11,313 nucleotides of DNA from positions 1 to 11,313 of the forward strand of contig CAYGWP010000025.1 in assembly GCA_964353455.1 (NCBI GenBank). The letters are read 5' to 3'. Numbering within the stretch: the stretch's first letter is position 1; every line of letters begins with the position of its first letter. The notes below the pieces were generated by a model. It saw nothing but the letters and a program-made list of their open reading frames with translations. It searched no databases and was not told the origin of the DNA. The translations under genes and the position numbers were made by a program. The DNA is from CAYGWP01 sp964353455. GTDB taxonomy: Bacteria; Planctomycetota; Phycisphaerae; FEN-1346. This document shows positions 1 through 7,319 of this stretch, piece after piece.

Positions 1-34
1 CCGGACCCGTGCGCGTTCAGCGTGGCCCTGTTCG

Positions 35-133
35 CCCCTCTCCCCTCGCGGGAGAGGGGTTGGGGGTGAGGGGGCGAGCCACGGCCACCCCTCACCCGGC
101 CTTGCGGCCACCCTCTCCCGCAAGGGGAGAGGG
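35..133. repeat. Composite REP-like palindromic repeat
   Basis: Three nested or adjacent hairpins are visible. CCCCTCTCCC (35-44) pairs with GGGAGAGGGG (50-59). GGGTGAGGGG (64-73) pairs with CCCCTCACCC (88-97). CCCTCTCCC (111-119) pairs with GGGAGAGGG (125-133). The two outer hairpins carry the same CCCTCTCCC core, so the whole is a REPIN-like unit of two REP-type halves around a central stem. It lies just beyond the stop of the minus-strand transporter gene, where it could attenuate or terminate transcription or shield mRNA 3' ends. No T-tract follows, so I call it a repeat and not a terminator. No gene is seen in 1-144. Confidence 0.75.
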
Positions 134-144
134 TCAACGGCACG

Positions 145-2634
145 TCACACGTCTCCGCGTTCGGTGAAGACCCAGATCTTGCGCAGCCGCCAGTTGATCA
201 TCGTAAGCGCCAGGATGATAATGAACAGTATCCACGCCATCGCCGAGGCGTACCCCATCTTGAAGTATCGGAATGCGTGGTTGAAGAGCGCGAAGACGTA
301 GAAGAGCGTGGAATCGACCGGTCCGCCCTCGCCGTTGGTCATGATATAGGCATTCGTAAATACCTGGAACGCCCCGATTGTGCCCATCACGAGGTTGAAG
401 AAGATGTATGGTGAGAGCATGGGCAGCGTGATGTGTCGGAACTTGGAGATGCGGCCCGCGCCGTCGATCTCGGCGGCCTCGTAGAGTTCCCGCGGAATTC
501 CTTTCAGCCCGGCCAGCCAGATGATCATTCCGGCCCCCGCGCCCCAGAGGCCCATAAGGATAAGCGCCGGTTTCGACCAGTCGGCGTCCTGGAGCCACAT
601 CGGCATGCTGAAATGGTACGGCGGCGCGAGACCGATGACCCCGAGCGCCCAGTTGACGATTTCCGGAACGTGCATCAGCCGCAGCGTCGAGTTGATGAGG
701 CCGAACTGCGGTTGGAGGAGCCATATCCATAGGATGCTTGCCGCAACGACCGGCACGATCGCCGGCAGGTAATACGCCGTCCGGTAGAACCGCTGGCCGC
801 GCACGTTCATATTAAGGAGGAGCGCCACGCCCAGGCCCACCGCCATTCCGAGCGGCACCGCCCCGACCATCCAGAGCGTGTTCACCAGAGACCGCCAGAA
901 GATGGGGTCGCCGGGCAGCGCGGCGTAGTTATCCAGGCCGACGAACTGCACGGGATGCAGGACGTCGTACTCGCAGAAACTGAGGATGAGCGATGCCAGG
1001 ATCGGCCCGGCCGTCAGCAGCAGGAACCCGGCCAGCCACGGGCTGATGAATGCGTACCCGACGACGGCCTCGCGCCGCGACGGACCGCGGGCGTACTTCC
1101 GGACGTGCCTTGCGGCCCCGATGACGAACGCGATGATGCCGATGCCCGCGAGGACCGCGAAGACCGTCCCCACGGCGGTCGTGTCGAGCGGCGGGTAGGT
1201 TTTGCGCTCGTAGAGGAGGTCGAGTTGCGACTGGACTCGGGCCGTGCTGACGTCGGCCGCTTCCTGGGCAGTCATGTCGTGATGGCGTGTGCGGTCGGTC
1301 GCCCGGACGTGCTCGTCCCAGAGGAGTTGTCCGACGGGCGTGACGGGCCGGAACCGGCTCGCGGGCATCATCGAAACGCAGAACTCAAAGGCATCGTGGA
1401 GGCGTTTGTCTTTCGGGGCGAACTCCCCCAGGACGATCTGCTCGTTGATCTTCCGGTTGGGCGACATGTGCGAGGGGACGTACCGCCGGCCGCGGCTGAG
1501 GTTGTAGCGGCTCTCGGCATCATGGTAGATTCGGGCGGCCTCGGGACTCGAAATCCACCGGATGAACTCCCATGCGATCTCGGGATGCTTGGCGCTGGCC
1601 GGGACGGCCCACGAGAAGCCGCCGCTCCATGTGATGTACGGCTCCACACTCGGGTCGGTCTCCGCCGCCTTCAGGCGCCACGCGGGCACCGGCGCGGGGG
1701 CCACGCCGAAGTTCATGTCGGGCTTGTACGTGGCGATGTTGTTCAAGATCCAGTTGCCGTTGATCATCATGGCGATCTTGCCCGTGAGGAACGGGTCGAG
1801 GTCGCCGGTCTGCGGCGTGCTGGTGAAGGCATCGACCTGCTGCACGCCGCCGAGGGCCTCGTACACGTCGGCGACCCACTGGAGGGCCTCGATGATGGGG
1901 CGCTGGTTCAGGGTGCAGGTGCGGCCGTCGGTGCTCAGGAACGAGCCGCCGTTCTGCCAGGCATACAGGTATAGCCACGAGTTCCCGTACATCGGGACGA
2001 AGCCGACCTGCGTGATGTTGCCCACGTCATCGCGCTTGGTCATCTTGACAGCGTAGGCCTGGAGTTCCTCCCAGGTTCGCGGCGGGCGGACCGAGCCGTC
2101 GGCATTCACGAACCCCTCGCGCCGCAGGATGTCCTCGTTGTAGTAGAGCACGCGGTCGTCGGTGTTGTTGGGGATGGCATAGACCTTGCCCTGGTAAACC
2201 GCCTCGTTCCAGCAGGCTGGGTAGTAGTCCTCGGGTCTGATGGCGTCGGGCCGGCCGGCGGCAAGGTCGCGGCGGATGAATTCGTCAAGCGGCAGGAACG
2301 CCCCGCGCGCCGCCCACCCGCCCACCGAGAACCGGTCCTGGTTGACCAGGTCCGGCGGCGACCCGCCGGCAATCGCGCACATCAACTTCTGTTCATCCAT
2401 GCGGCCGGCGCTCGTCGAGATCACCACGCTGAGTTCCGGGTGCATCTCGCGGAACCGCGCCAGCAACTTCTCCCACCCCTCGACGCGCCACCAGCCCCAG
2501 ATCACGAGTTCCGGCCGGTTCGCGGGTCCGGATGCAGTGCGACCGCCGGCGAGATAGAGGACGAGCGCGGCGATGCCCGCGATGGCGATGACCGTCAGGA
2601 CCGTTCGGATTGTGCGGCTCAGGCGGCCGTTCAT
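145..2634 (-). CDS. Solute-binding protein fused to MalF-type ABC permease
   Basis: The 829-residue protein joins two normally separate parts of a carbohydrate-type (CUT1-like) ABC importer. Residues about 8-30 form a membrane anchor with no lipobox Cys. Residues about 40-475 are a family 1 extracellular solute-binding domain (VIWGWWRVEGWEKL start, later VYAIPNNTDDRVLYYN and FLTGKIAMMINGNW). A membrane segment at about 487-507 returns the chain to the cytoplasm. Residues about 520-829 are a MalF/UgpA-like permease with several membrane segments and an EAA loop at 719-739 (YEAAEIDGAG, then LPML) that docks the ATPase. The topology is consistent: anchor in, binding domain out, permease back in. 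The start at 2634 was chosen because upstream in-frame ATG and TTG codons fall inside the promoter boxes. The partner permease and ATPase are not here; they may lie beyond position 1. Substrate unknown, probably a sugar or glycoside. Confidence 0.9.
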   Translation of the reverse strand: MNGRLSRTIRTVLTVIAIAGIAALVLYLAGGRTASGPANRPELVIWGWWRVEGWEKLLARFREMHPELSVVISTSAGRMDEQKLMCAIAGGSPPDLVNQDRFSVGGWAARGAFLPLDEFIRRDLAAGRPDAIRPEDYYPACWNEAVYQGKVYAIPNNTDDRVLYYNEDILRREGFVNADGSVRPPRTWEELQAYAVKMTKRDDVGNITQVGFVPMYGNSWLYLYAWQNGGSFLSTDGRTCTLNQRPIIEALQWVADVYEALGGVQQVDAFTSTPQTGDLDPFLTGKIAMMINGNWILNNIATYKPDMNFGVAPAPVPAWRLKAAETDPSVEPYITWSGGFSWAVPASAKHPEIAWEFIRWISSPEAARIYHDAESRYNLSRGRRYVPSHMSPNRKINEQIVLGEFAPKDKRLHDAFEFCVSMMPASRFRPVTPVGQLLWDEHVRATDRTRHHDMTAQEAADVSTARVQSQLDLLYERKTYPPLDTTAVGTVFAVLAGIGIIAFVIGAARHVRKYARGPSRREAVVGYAFISPWLAGFLLLTAGPILASLILSFCEYDVLHPVQFVGLDNYAALPGDPIFWRSLVNTLWMVGAVPLGMAVGLGVALLLNMNVRGQRFYRTAYYLPAIVPVVAASILWIWLLQPQFGLINSTLRLMHVPEIVNWALGVIGLAPPYHFSMPMWLQDADWSKPALILMGLWGAGAGMIIWLAGLKGIPRELYEAAEIDGAGRISKFRHITLPMLSPYIFFNLVMGTIGAFQVFTNAYIMTNGEGGPVDSTLFYVFALFNHAFRYFKMGYASAMAWILFIIILALTMINWRLRKIWVFTERGDV

Positions 2635-2644
2635 GACGGGCGGC

Positions 2645-2673
2645 ATTCTAGCCGCGCCTCGCGCCCGCGTCAA
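2645..2673 (-). promoter_or_regulatory. Sigma70-like promoter of the fused transporter gene
   Basis: On the minus strand TTGACG (2673-2668) and TAGAAT (2650-2645) are separated by 17 bases, close to the sigma70 consensus. A start site about 7 bases past the -10 falls near 2638, only about 4 bases before the ATG at 2634, so the mRNA would be nearly leaderless. No Shine-Dalgarno sequence precedes that ATG. The site lies in the gap to the divergent VOC gene. Confidence 0.6.
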
Positions 2674-2775
2674 CGTCCGGCGCCGGCGTCCGAATTTGTG
2701 TTAGACGTGTTGCGCTCCGCCCTGTTACCTTATTGTCGAGCCCGCCGCGGCCAGCGGCGACCCGGAGGAGCACTC

Positions 2776-3162
2776 ATGGATATCGAACACGTCGGCTACC
2801 AGGTGTCGGACCCTGAGGCGGCCGCGAAGTGGTACGTTGAGCATCTCGGGATGCGCCTCGCCCGCAGTTTCGGGCCGCCCGCCAACGCTCAGTTCGTGGC
2901 CGATTCCGCCGGCCACGTCATGATCGAGATCTACAATAACCCCAAGGTGAAAGTCCCCGATTACCGTGCCATCGACCCGCTCATCCTGCATCTGGCGTTC
3001 GAGGCGGCCGACGTGCACGCCGAGCGCGCGCGGCTCATCAAGGCCGGGGCCGCGCCCGTCGGCGATGCCGAGACGACTCCCTCCGGCGACCTCATCGCCA
3101 TGCTCCGCGATCCGTGGGGGTTCCCGATTCAACTCGTGCGTCGCGCCAAGCCGATGATGTAG
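2776..3162 (+). CDS. VOC (glyoxalase/bleomycin-resistance fold) family protein
   Basis: A 128-residue single-domain protein of the vicinal oxygen chelate superfamily. Members bind a divalent metal and act as glyoxalases, dioxygenases, epimerases or drug-binding proteins. The start IEHVGYQVSDPEAAAKWYVEHLGMRL is the usual first beta-alpha-beta unit, with His5 in a typical metal-ligand position. The second half has LILHLAFEAADVHAERARL (a His in the usual position) and ends in the LRDPWGFPIQLV signature, where such proteins commonly have DPxGxxxEL; here Gln replaces the usual metal-ligand Glu, so metal binding may differ. GGAGGAG at 2764-2770, 5 bases before the ATG, fixes the start. It is divergent from the transporter gene. 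The exact substrate cannot be read from sequence. Confidence 0.85.
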   Translation: MDIEHVGYQVSDPEAAAKWYVEHLGMRLARSFGPPANAQFVADSAGHVMIEIYNNPKVKVPDYRAIDPLILHLAFEAADVHAERARLIKAGAAPVGDAETTPSGDLIAMLRDPWGFPIQLVRRAKPMM

Positions 3163-3193
3163 ATGGCGATTGCGGGAACGCCGCGCTTGCCAC

Positions 3194-3222
3194 TTGACTT
3201 TCCAGATTGCTGCAACTATCTT
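3194..3222 (+). promoter_or_regulatory. Sigma70-like promoter of the kamA operon
   Basis: TTGACT (3194-3199) and TATCTT (3217-3222) are 17 bases apart. They lie in the 122-base gap between the VOC gene and kamA, with a predicted start near 3229. This placement excludes the earliest in-frame TTG start (3207) for kamA and leaves a leader of about 55 bases before the ATG at 3285. Confidence 0.55.
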
Positions 3223-3284
3223 TCCTGCAACGCCTTGCTCGGGCAGGGCGGGTTTCAATGTCTCTTCTAAGGAGTTGTGCGGCC

Positions 3285-4664
3285 ATGCTTAAATCCGGTC
3301 GCCCAGGCGACCAGTGTGCCTCATCGAGTTCCGAAGAACCTCCCTCCCAATCCAGCGCGGACGAAAGTAGTAGGCCGGCGGCCCAGGTTGTGACATGCCC
3401 ATGCCGCCCTGTTGACCGGATCGGCGAGGGCCGGCCGCCCGACTGGCGCTGGCAGATGAAGAACCGCATCCGCACCGTCGCCCAACTGCGCCAGCGGTTC
3501 CCTGACCTGGACGTCTCTCGGGGCCTCATCGAGGCCGCCGGGAAGTTCCCCATGGCGATCACCCCGTACTACGCCTCGCTCATCCGCCGGCCGGATGCCT
3601 CGGACCCCATCTTCCAGATGGCCGTCCCCCAGGCAGCCGAACTCCAGGACCCGCCGTTCCTCTCCGAAGACCCGCTCGAGGAAGATGAGGACATGCCCGT
3701 CCCCGGCCTTGTGCACCGCTACTCTGACCGGGCGCTGCTGGTGGTGACGACGACGTGCTCGACCTACTGCCGCCACTGTACGCGCAAGCGCGTGGCCGGG
3801 ATACACGAATCCGCGATTTCGCCCGCCCGTCTCGAGCAGGCCGTGCGCTACTTGGCGGAGCATCCGGAGATCATCGACGTCATCGTCTCCGGCGGCGACC
3901 CGCTGACGATGGCCACCGATGCCCTCGAGCGCATCCTTGCGGCCCTCCGAAGCGTGCCGAGCATCCAGATCCTCCGCCTCGGCACCCGCGCGCCGGTCGT
4001 CCTGCCGCAGCGGATCACCGATGAACTCGTGGCGATGCTCCGCAGGTACCATCCCCTCTGGGTCAACACGCACTTTAACCACCCTGCCGAATTGACGCCC
4101 GAGGCCGCCGAGGCATGCGTGCGGCTCGTCGATGCGGGTATCCCGCTCGGCAACCAGACGGTCCTCCTCAGGGGGATCAACGACAGTCCGCAGACAATAG
4201 AGCAACTGTGCCGCGGCCTAATCAGGATGCGCGTCAGGCCGTACTACCTTTTCCAGTGCGACCTGGTGCGCGGCGTGGAGCATTTCCGGACGCCCGTGGC
4301 GCGGGGCCTCGAGATCATGGAGTACCTGCGCGGGAGGGTCAGCGGCCTGGCGATCCCGACGTTCTGCGTCGATGCCCCCCACGGCGGCGGCAAGATACCG
4401 GTCCTCCCCAACTACATCATCTCGATGAGTCCGACGCACACGGTCTTCCGGACGTTCGAGGGGATGCTGGTCTCGTATCCCGAGCCGGGCGCGGATGCGG
4501 CCCAGCCGGTGGTGGCCGCGGCGACCGATGCGCCCCCCGGCGTGTGGGACCTGGCCAGCGGCAACGCCACTTCGATCCGCCCGGCCAAGTCCAGCCGCCT
4601 CAAGCGAAGGGAACTCAGGAAGGTCGGAGTATCGCATGGGCCTCAAGATCGGCCTCGTCTATGA
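3285..4664 (+). CDS. kamA: KamA family radical SAM lysine 2,3-aminomutase
   Basis: A 459-residue PLP-dependent radical SAM enzyme expected to convert L-lysine to L-beta-lysine. The radical SAM cluster motif CSTYCRHC gives Cys158, Cys162 and Cys165 (CxxxCxxC). SGGDPL at 202-207 is the SAM-contacting glycine motif. The HGGGK motif supplies Lys370, the expected PLP lysine. Asp326 (FQCDL) and Asp363 (CVDAP) occupy the places of the two aspartates that bind the substrate epsilon-amino group in clostridial lysine 2,3-aminomutase; glutamate 2,3-aminomutase differs there, so lysine is the favoured substrate. The start at 3285 follows AAGGAG (3269-3274) by 10 bases; ATG 3258 is an alternative. Residues 1-50 are a low-complexity Ser/Pro/Cys-containing extension and 405-459 an unconserved tail. 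It overlaps the next gene by 29 bases. EpmB is less likely because of the length and the conserved C-terminal part. Confidence 0.92.
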   Translation: MLKSGRPGDQCASSSSEEPPSQSSADESSRPAAQVVTCPCRPVDRIGEGRPPDWRWQMKNRIRTVAQLRQRFPDLDVSRGLIEAAGKFPMAITPYYASLIRRPDASDPIFQMAVPQAAELQDPPFLSEDPLEEDEDMPVPGLVHRYSDRALLVVTTTCSTYCRHCTRKRVAGIHESAISPARLEQAVRYLAEHPEIIDVIVSGGDPLTMATDALERILAALRSVPSIQILRLGTRAPVVLPQRITDELVAMLRRYHPLWVNTHFNHPAELTPEAAEACVRLVDAGIPLGNQTVLLRGINDSPQTIEQLCRGLIRMRVRPYYLFQCDLVRGVEHFRTPVARGLEIMEYLRGRVSGLAIPTFCVDAPHGGGKIPVLPNYIISMSPTHTVFRTFEGMLVSYPEPGADAAQPVVAAATDAPPGVWDLASGNATSIRPAKSSRLKRRELRKVGVSHGPQDRPRL

Positions 4665-5634
4665 CCTGCGCAGCGAGTACCTTGCACAGGGGTACGCCCC
4701 CGAGCAGGTGGCCGAGTTCGACTCCGAGGAGACCGTGGCTGCCCTCGAAGGCGCGATCCGGTCCCTCGGCCACCACGTCCAGCGGATCGGCAGCGGCCGC
4801 ACGCTCTGCCGGCGACTCGTCGCCGGCGACCGCTGGGACCTCGTTTATAACCTGGCCGAGGGTCTGGCCGGCCGGTCGCGCGAGGCCCAGGTCCCCGCGA
4901 TCCTGGAACTCTACGGCCTTGGGTACACCTACTCCGACCCGCTCGTCTGCGCGGTGACGCTCGACAAGTCGATGGCGAAGCGTCTGGTCCGCGCGGCGGG
5001 CCTCGCCACGCCGAACTTCCATGTGGTGGCCGTGCCGGCCGATGCAGCGGCTGTGCACCTGGAGTACCCGCTCTTTGCCAAGCCGCTGGCCGAGGGGACC
5101 GGCAAGGGCATCCACGGCCGCTCGCGGATCGGGTTGCCTGAGGACCTTGCCGCCGTCTGCCGCGACCTCTTGGACCGCTTCGGCCAGCCCGTGCTGGTGG
5201 AGGAATTCCTCCCCGGCCGGGAGTTCACGGCGGCGGTCCTGGGCACGGGGCGCAAGGCCCGAGTTCTCGGAACGATGGAGATCGAGATTTCAAGGCATGT
5301 AGGTTCAGACATCTATTCGTACGAGACGAAGGAGAAGTGCGAGCAGTTGGTGCGATACTCCGCCCCGCCGCGAGACGCCCTGCGCCGCGAGGTCGAGGCC
5401 CTGGCCCTGGAGTCGTACCTGGTCCTTGAGTGCCGCGACGCCGGTCGCGTTGACATCCGCTGCGACGGGCGCGGCCGCCCCGCTTTTCTGGAGGTCAACC
5501 CGCTCCCCGGCATCCATCCGGCGCACTCCGACCTGCCGATGATCGCCACGCAGGAAGGGATGAGTTATCAGGAACTCATCGGCGCGATCATCGCGAGCGC
5601 CGCGGAGCGCCTGGGGCTCGCGCATGAAACCTGA
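4636..5634 (+). CDS. ATP-grasp ligase, D-alanine-D-alanine ligase family
   Basis: A 332-residue carboxylate-amine ligase of the Ddl-like ATP-grasp family. Such enzymes activate a carboxylate as an acyl phosphate and join it to an amine. Residues 68-93 (DLVYNLAEGLAGRSREAQVP) match the Ddl N-terminal substrate region. FAKP (Lys149) and EGTGKGI (153-159) are the nucleotide-binding lysine and glycine loop. VEEFLPGREFT (188-198) precedes the catalytic end RVDIRCDGRGRPAFLEVNPLPG, with Glu286 and Asn288 as expected metal ligands. Start ATG 4636 has a GGAAGG/GGAG-type site upstream and lies inside the end of kamA. The unusual context, beside kamA and a second ligase, argues against housekeeping D-Ala-D-Ala synthesis. 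I infer that it couples lysine, beta-lysine or a related amino acid to a partner. Confidence 0.85.
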   Translation: MGLKIGLVYDLRSEYLAQGYAPEQVAEFDSEETVAALEGAIRSLGHHVQRIGSGRTLCRRLVAGDRWDLVYNLAEGLAGRSREAQVPAILELYGLGYTYSDPLVCAVTLDKSMAKRLVRAAGLATPNFHVVAVPADAAAVHLEYPLFAKPLAEGTGKGIHGRSRIGLPEDLAAVCRDLLDRFGQPVLVEEFLPGREFTAAVLGTGRKARVLGTMEIEISRHVGSDIYSYETKEKCEQLVRYSAPPRDALRREVEALALESYLVLECRDAGRVDIRCDGRGRPAFLEVNPLPGIHPAHSDLPMIATQEGMSYQELIGAIIASAAERLGLAHET

Positions 5635-7210
5635 TAGTTCCGCCATCCTTATTCTACATCACGCGCCGCCGGCCGGGCAGGAGTGGCGCGAGAGCGATGC
5701 CGGCGTCCTCGTCGAGGCGGCGACCGTCTCGGCGGCACTCGGCACGCTCGGCCTCGCACACCGGACGGTCGGCGTGAGCCGCCTTGCCGACGTGCCGCCC
5801 GTCCTGGCTGCCGCGCGCGAAGACGTCATCTTCAACCTGGTCGAGGACTTCGCCGGCGCCTCCGCCGATGCCAACCATGTGCCGATGCTCTGCCGCGCGT
5901 TCGGCAAGGGTTGCACGGGTTCGGATCTTGCGTGCCTTGCGGCCGCGCTCGACAAGTGGCAGACCAAGGCCCTTCTTCAGGCGGCGGGGCTGCCGTGTCC
6001 GCGCGGCATAATCGTCCCCCTGGGGGAGAAGGTCCGCGCTGCGGACCTGCCGCCCGGGGCCTACATCGTGAAGCCCGTCTCGGCCGATGCCAGCGAGGGG
6101 ATTGATGGGGCATCCGTCGTCAGGAAAAGAAAAGGGTCCAGGACCCTTAAGCCTTTAGGGGTCCTGGACCCTTTTCTTTTAGCGGTGCGGCGCGTTCACG
6201 CCGAGTTCCATCAGTCGGCCCTCGTGGAGCAGTTCATCGCCGGGCGTGAACTGAACGTGGCCCTCATTGAGCGCAGCGGCGCGGTCGAGGCGCTTCCGAT
6301 CGCCGAGATCGTTTTTTCGACGTTCCCCGCCGGCCGGCCGCGGATCGTGGACTATGCGGCCAAGTGGCTGCCGGATTCCTTCGAGTACCGCAACACGCCG
6401 CAGGTTGTTCCGGCGCGGCTCGCGGCGCGGCAGGCCGGGGCCGTGCGTAGGCTTGCCCTCGCCGCGTGGAAGACGCTCGGCTGCCGCGATTACGCCCGCG
6501 TTGATTTCCGGCTGGATGGCAAGGGGCGGCCGTTCATTCTGGAAGTCAATCCCAACCCCGACGTCTCACCCGATTCCGGATTCGCGGCGGCGCTGGAGGC
6601 CGCTGGCATATCGTTCGCCCAATTCGTGGCAAGTCTGCTTGAGAATGCCCGCGCGAGAATGAATCGCAAGTCCGCCGCCTCGTCGCCCTCGCGGCAGGCC
6701 CGGCGACCCTCTGCGCCGCAGCCGCGGGGACCGGTTCCCATCCGCCGGTCCGAGCCGCGCGACCGCGATGCGATCCTGTCGCTCGTGGCAGAGACGGGGT
6801 TCTTTCGTGCGGACGAACTGGCGGTTGCCCAGGAGGTCCTCGACGAGGCCCTGGCGAAAGGCCCCGGCGGACACTACGAGTCGTTTATTGCGGAGGACGG
6901 CGGCCGGCCGGTCGGTTGGGTCTGCTTCGGCCCGACGCCGTGCACGCTCGGCACGTTTGACATCTACTGGATTGCCGTGGCTCTCTCGCACCAGCGGCGG
7001 GGTCTCGGAGCGGCGCTGATGCGCCATGCCGAGGACCTCATCTCCTCGCGCGACGGACGCATGGCGGTCGTCGAGACCTCCGGCCGGCCCATCTACGACC
7101 CGACCCGCCGGTTCTACGCGCGGTTGGGCTACAAGGAGGCCGCCCGCATCGCCGACTTCTACGCCCCCGGCGATGACAAGATCGTGTACACCAAGTCCAT
7201 GGCACATTAG
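5624..7210 (+). CDS. ATP-grasp ligase fused to GNAT N-acetyltransferase
   Basis: A 528-residue two-domain enzyme. Residues 1-345 are a second Ddl-like ATP-grasp ligase: NLVEDFAGASADANHVP (71-87), YIVKPVS (Lys150), DASEGI loop (155-160), VEQFIAGRELNVAL (201-214) and RVDFRLDGKGRPFILEVNPNPD with Glu307 and Asn309 as metal ligands. Residues 346-370 are a Ser/Arg/Pro linker. Residues 371-528 are a GNAT acetyltransferase with the acetyl-CoA loop QRRGLG (457-462) and the late DPTRRFYARLGY motif. It starts 11 bases inside the previous gene, indicating coupled translation. Residues 168-186 are encoded by a palindromic insertion in the loop after DASEGI, a region where family members normally have about ten residues. 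Most catalytic motifs are intact. Ligation and acetylation in one chain recalls N-acetylglutaminylglutamine amide synthetase, which pairs the same two folds. Role inferred: making an acetylated beta-lysine-type amide or dipeptide. Confidence 0.87.
   Translation: MKPDSSAILILHHAPPAGQEWRESDAGVLVEAATVSAALGTLGLAHRTVGVSRLADVPPVLAAAREDVIFNLVEDFAGASADANHVPMLCRAFGKGCTGSDLACLAAALDKWQTKALLQAAGLPCPRGIIVPLGEKVRAADLPPGAYIVKPVSADASEGIDGASVVRKRKGSRTLKPLGVLDPFLLAVRRVHAEFHQSALVEQFIAGRELNVALIERSGAVEALPIAEIVFSTFPAGRPRIVDYAAKWLPDSFEYRNTPQVVPARLAARQAGAVRRLALAAWKTLGCRDYARVDFRLDGKGRPFILEVNPNPDVSPDSGFAAALEAAGISFAQFVASLLENARARMNRKSAASSPSRQARRPSAPQPRGPVPIRRSEPRDRDAILSLVAETGFFRADELAVAQEVLDEALAKGPGGHYESFIAEDGGRPVGWVCFGPTPCTLGTFDIYWIAVALSHQRRGLGAALMRHAEDLISSRDGRMAVVETSGRPIYDPTRRFYARLGYKEAARIADFYAPGDDKIVYTKSMAH
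6125..6180. repeat. 56-bp palindromic element inside a coding sequence
   Basis: A perfect 22-bp inverted repeat (6125-6146 against 6159-6180) is extended inward by T-A, A-T and G-T pairs to a 26-bp stem with a 4-base loop (6151-6154). The core is GGGTCCAGGACCC. The element is richer in A/T at its ends (AAAAGAAAAG and its complement) than the surrounding gene. It encodes residues 168-186 of the ATP-grasp/GNAT fusion without a stop or frameshift. It resembles REP/REPIN or Rickettsia-type palindromes that settle in reading frames. No target duplication is evident at the edges. Its T-rich end could also weaken transcription in either direction. Confidence 0.85.
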
Positions 7211-7229
7211 TCCACCGCCGATTAGATAC

Positions 7230-7258
7230 TTGCACTTGACATCGGGAAGACGTATAAG
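7230..7258 (+). promoter_or_regulatory. Sigma70-like promoter of the first selenoprotein gene
   Basis: TTGCAC (7230-7235) and TATAAG (7253-7258) are 17 bases apart in the 109-base gap after the ligase gene. The better -35 match TTGACA at 7236 would leave only 11 bases. The -10 context CGTATAAG recurs before the paralogous gene at 8656-8663. The mRNA leader would be about 55 bases. Confidence 0.5.
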
Positions 7259-7319
7259 TGCCACTGCATCGCGTGGCTGCGGCTGGTCTGGACGGGCGAA
7301 GCACCCTGGGGATCGAACC

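Noticed and set aside
955..1974. Open frame of 339 codons on the plus strand opposite the transporter gene
   Set aside because: Arg/Asp/Gly/Val-rich translation without domains, antisense to conserved solute-binding and permease sequence.
3207..3284. Earlier TTG (3207) and ATG (3258) starts for kamA
   Set aside because: The TTG precedes and the reading would overlap the -10 box at 3217-3222; the ATG at 3258 lacks a ribosome site, whereas ATG 3285 has AAGGAG at a suitable distance.
3285..4664. EpmB (elongation factor P beta-lysylation) identity for the KamA protein
   Set aside because: The protein is longer, keeps both substrate-binding aspartates of lysine aminomutase, and has no epmA or efp neighbour in the window.
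7236..7258. TTGACA at 7236 as the -35 of the first selenoprotein promoter
   Set aside because: The spacing to TATAAG is only 11 bases; TTGCAC at 7230 gives 17.
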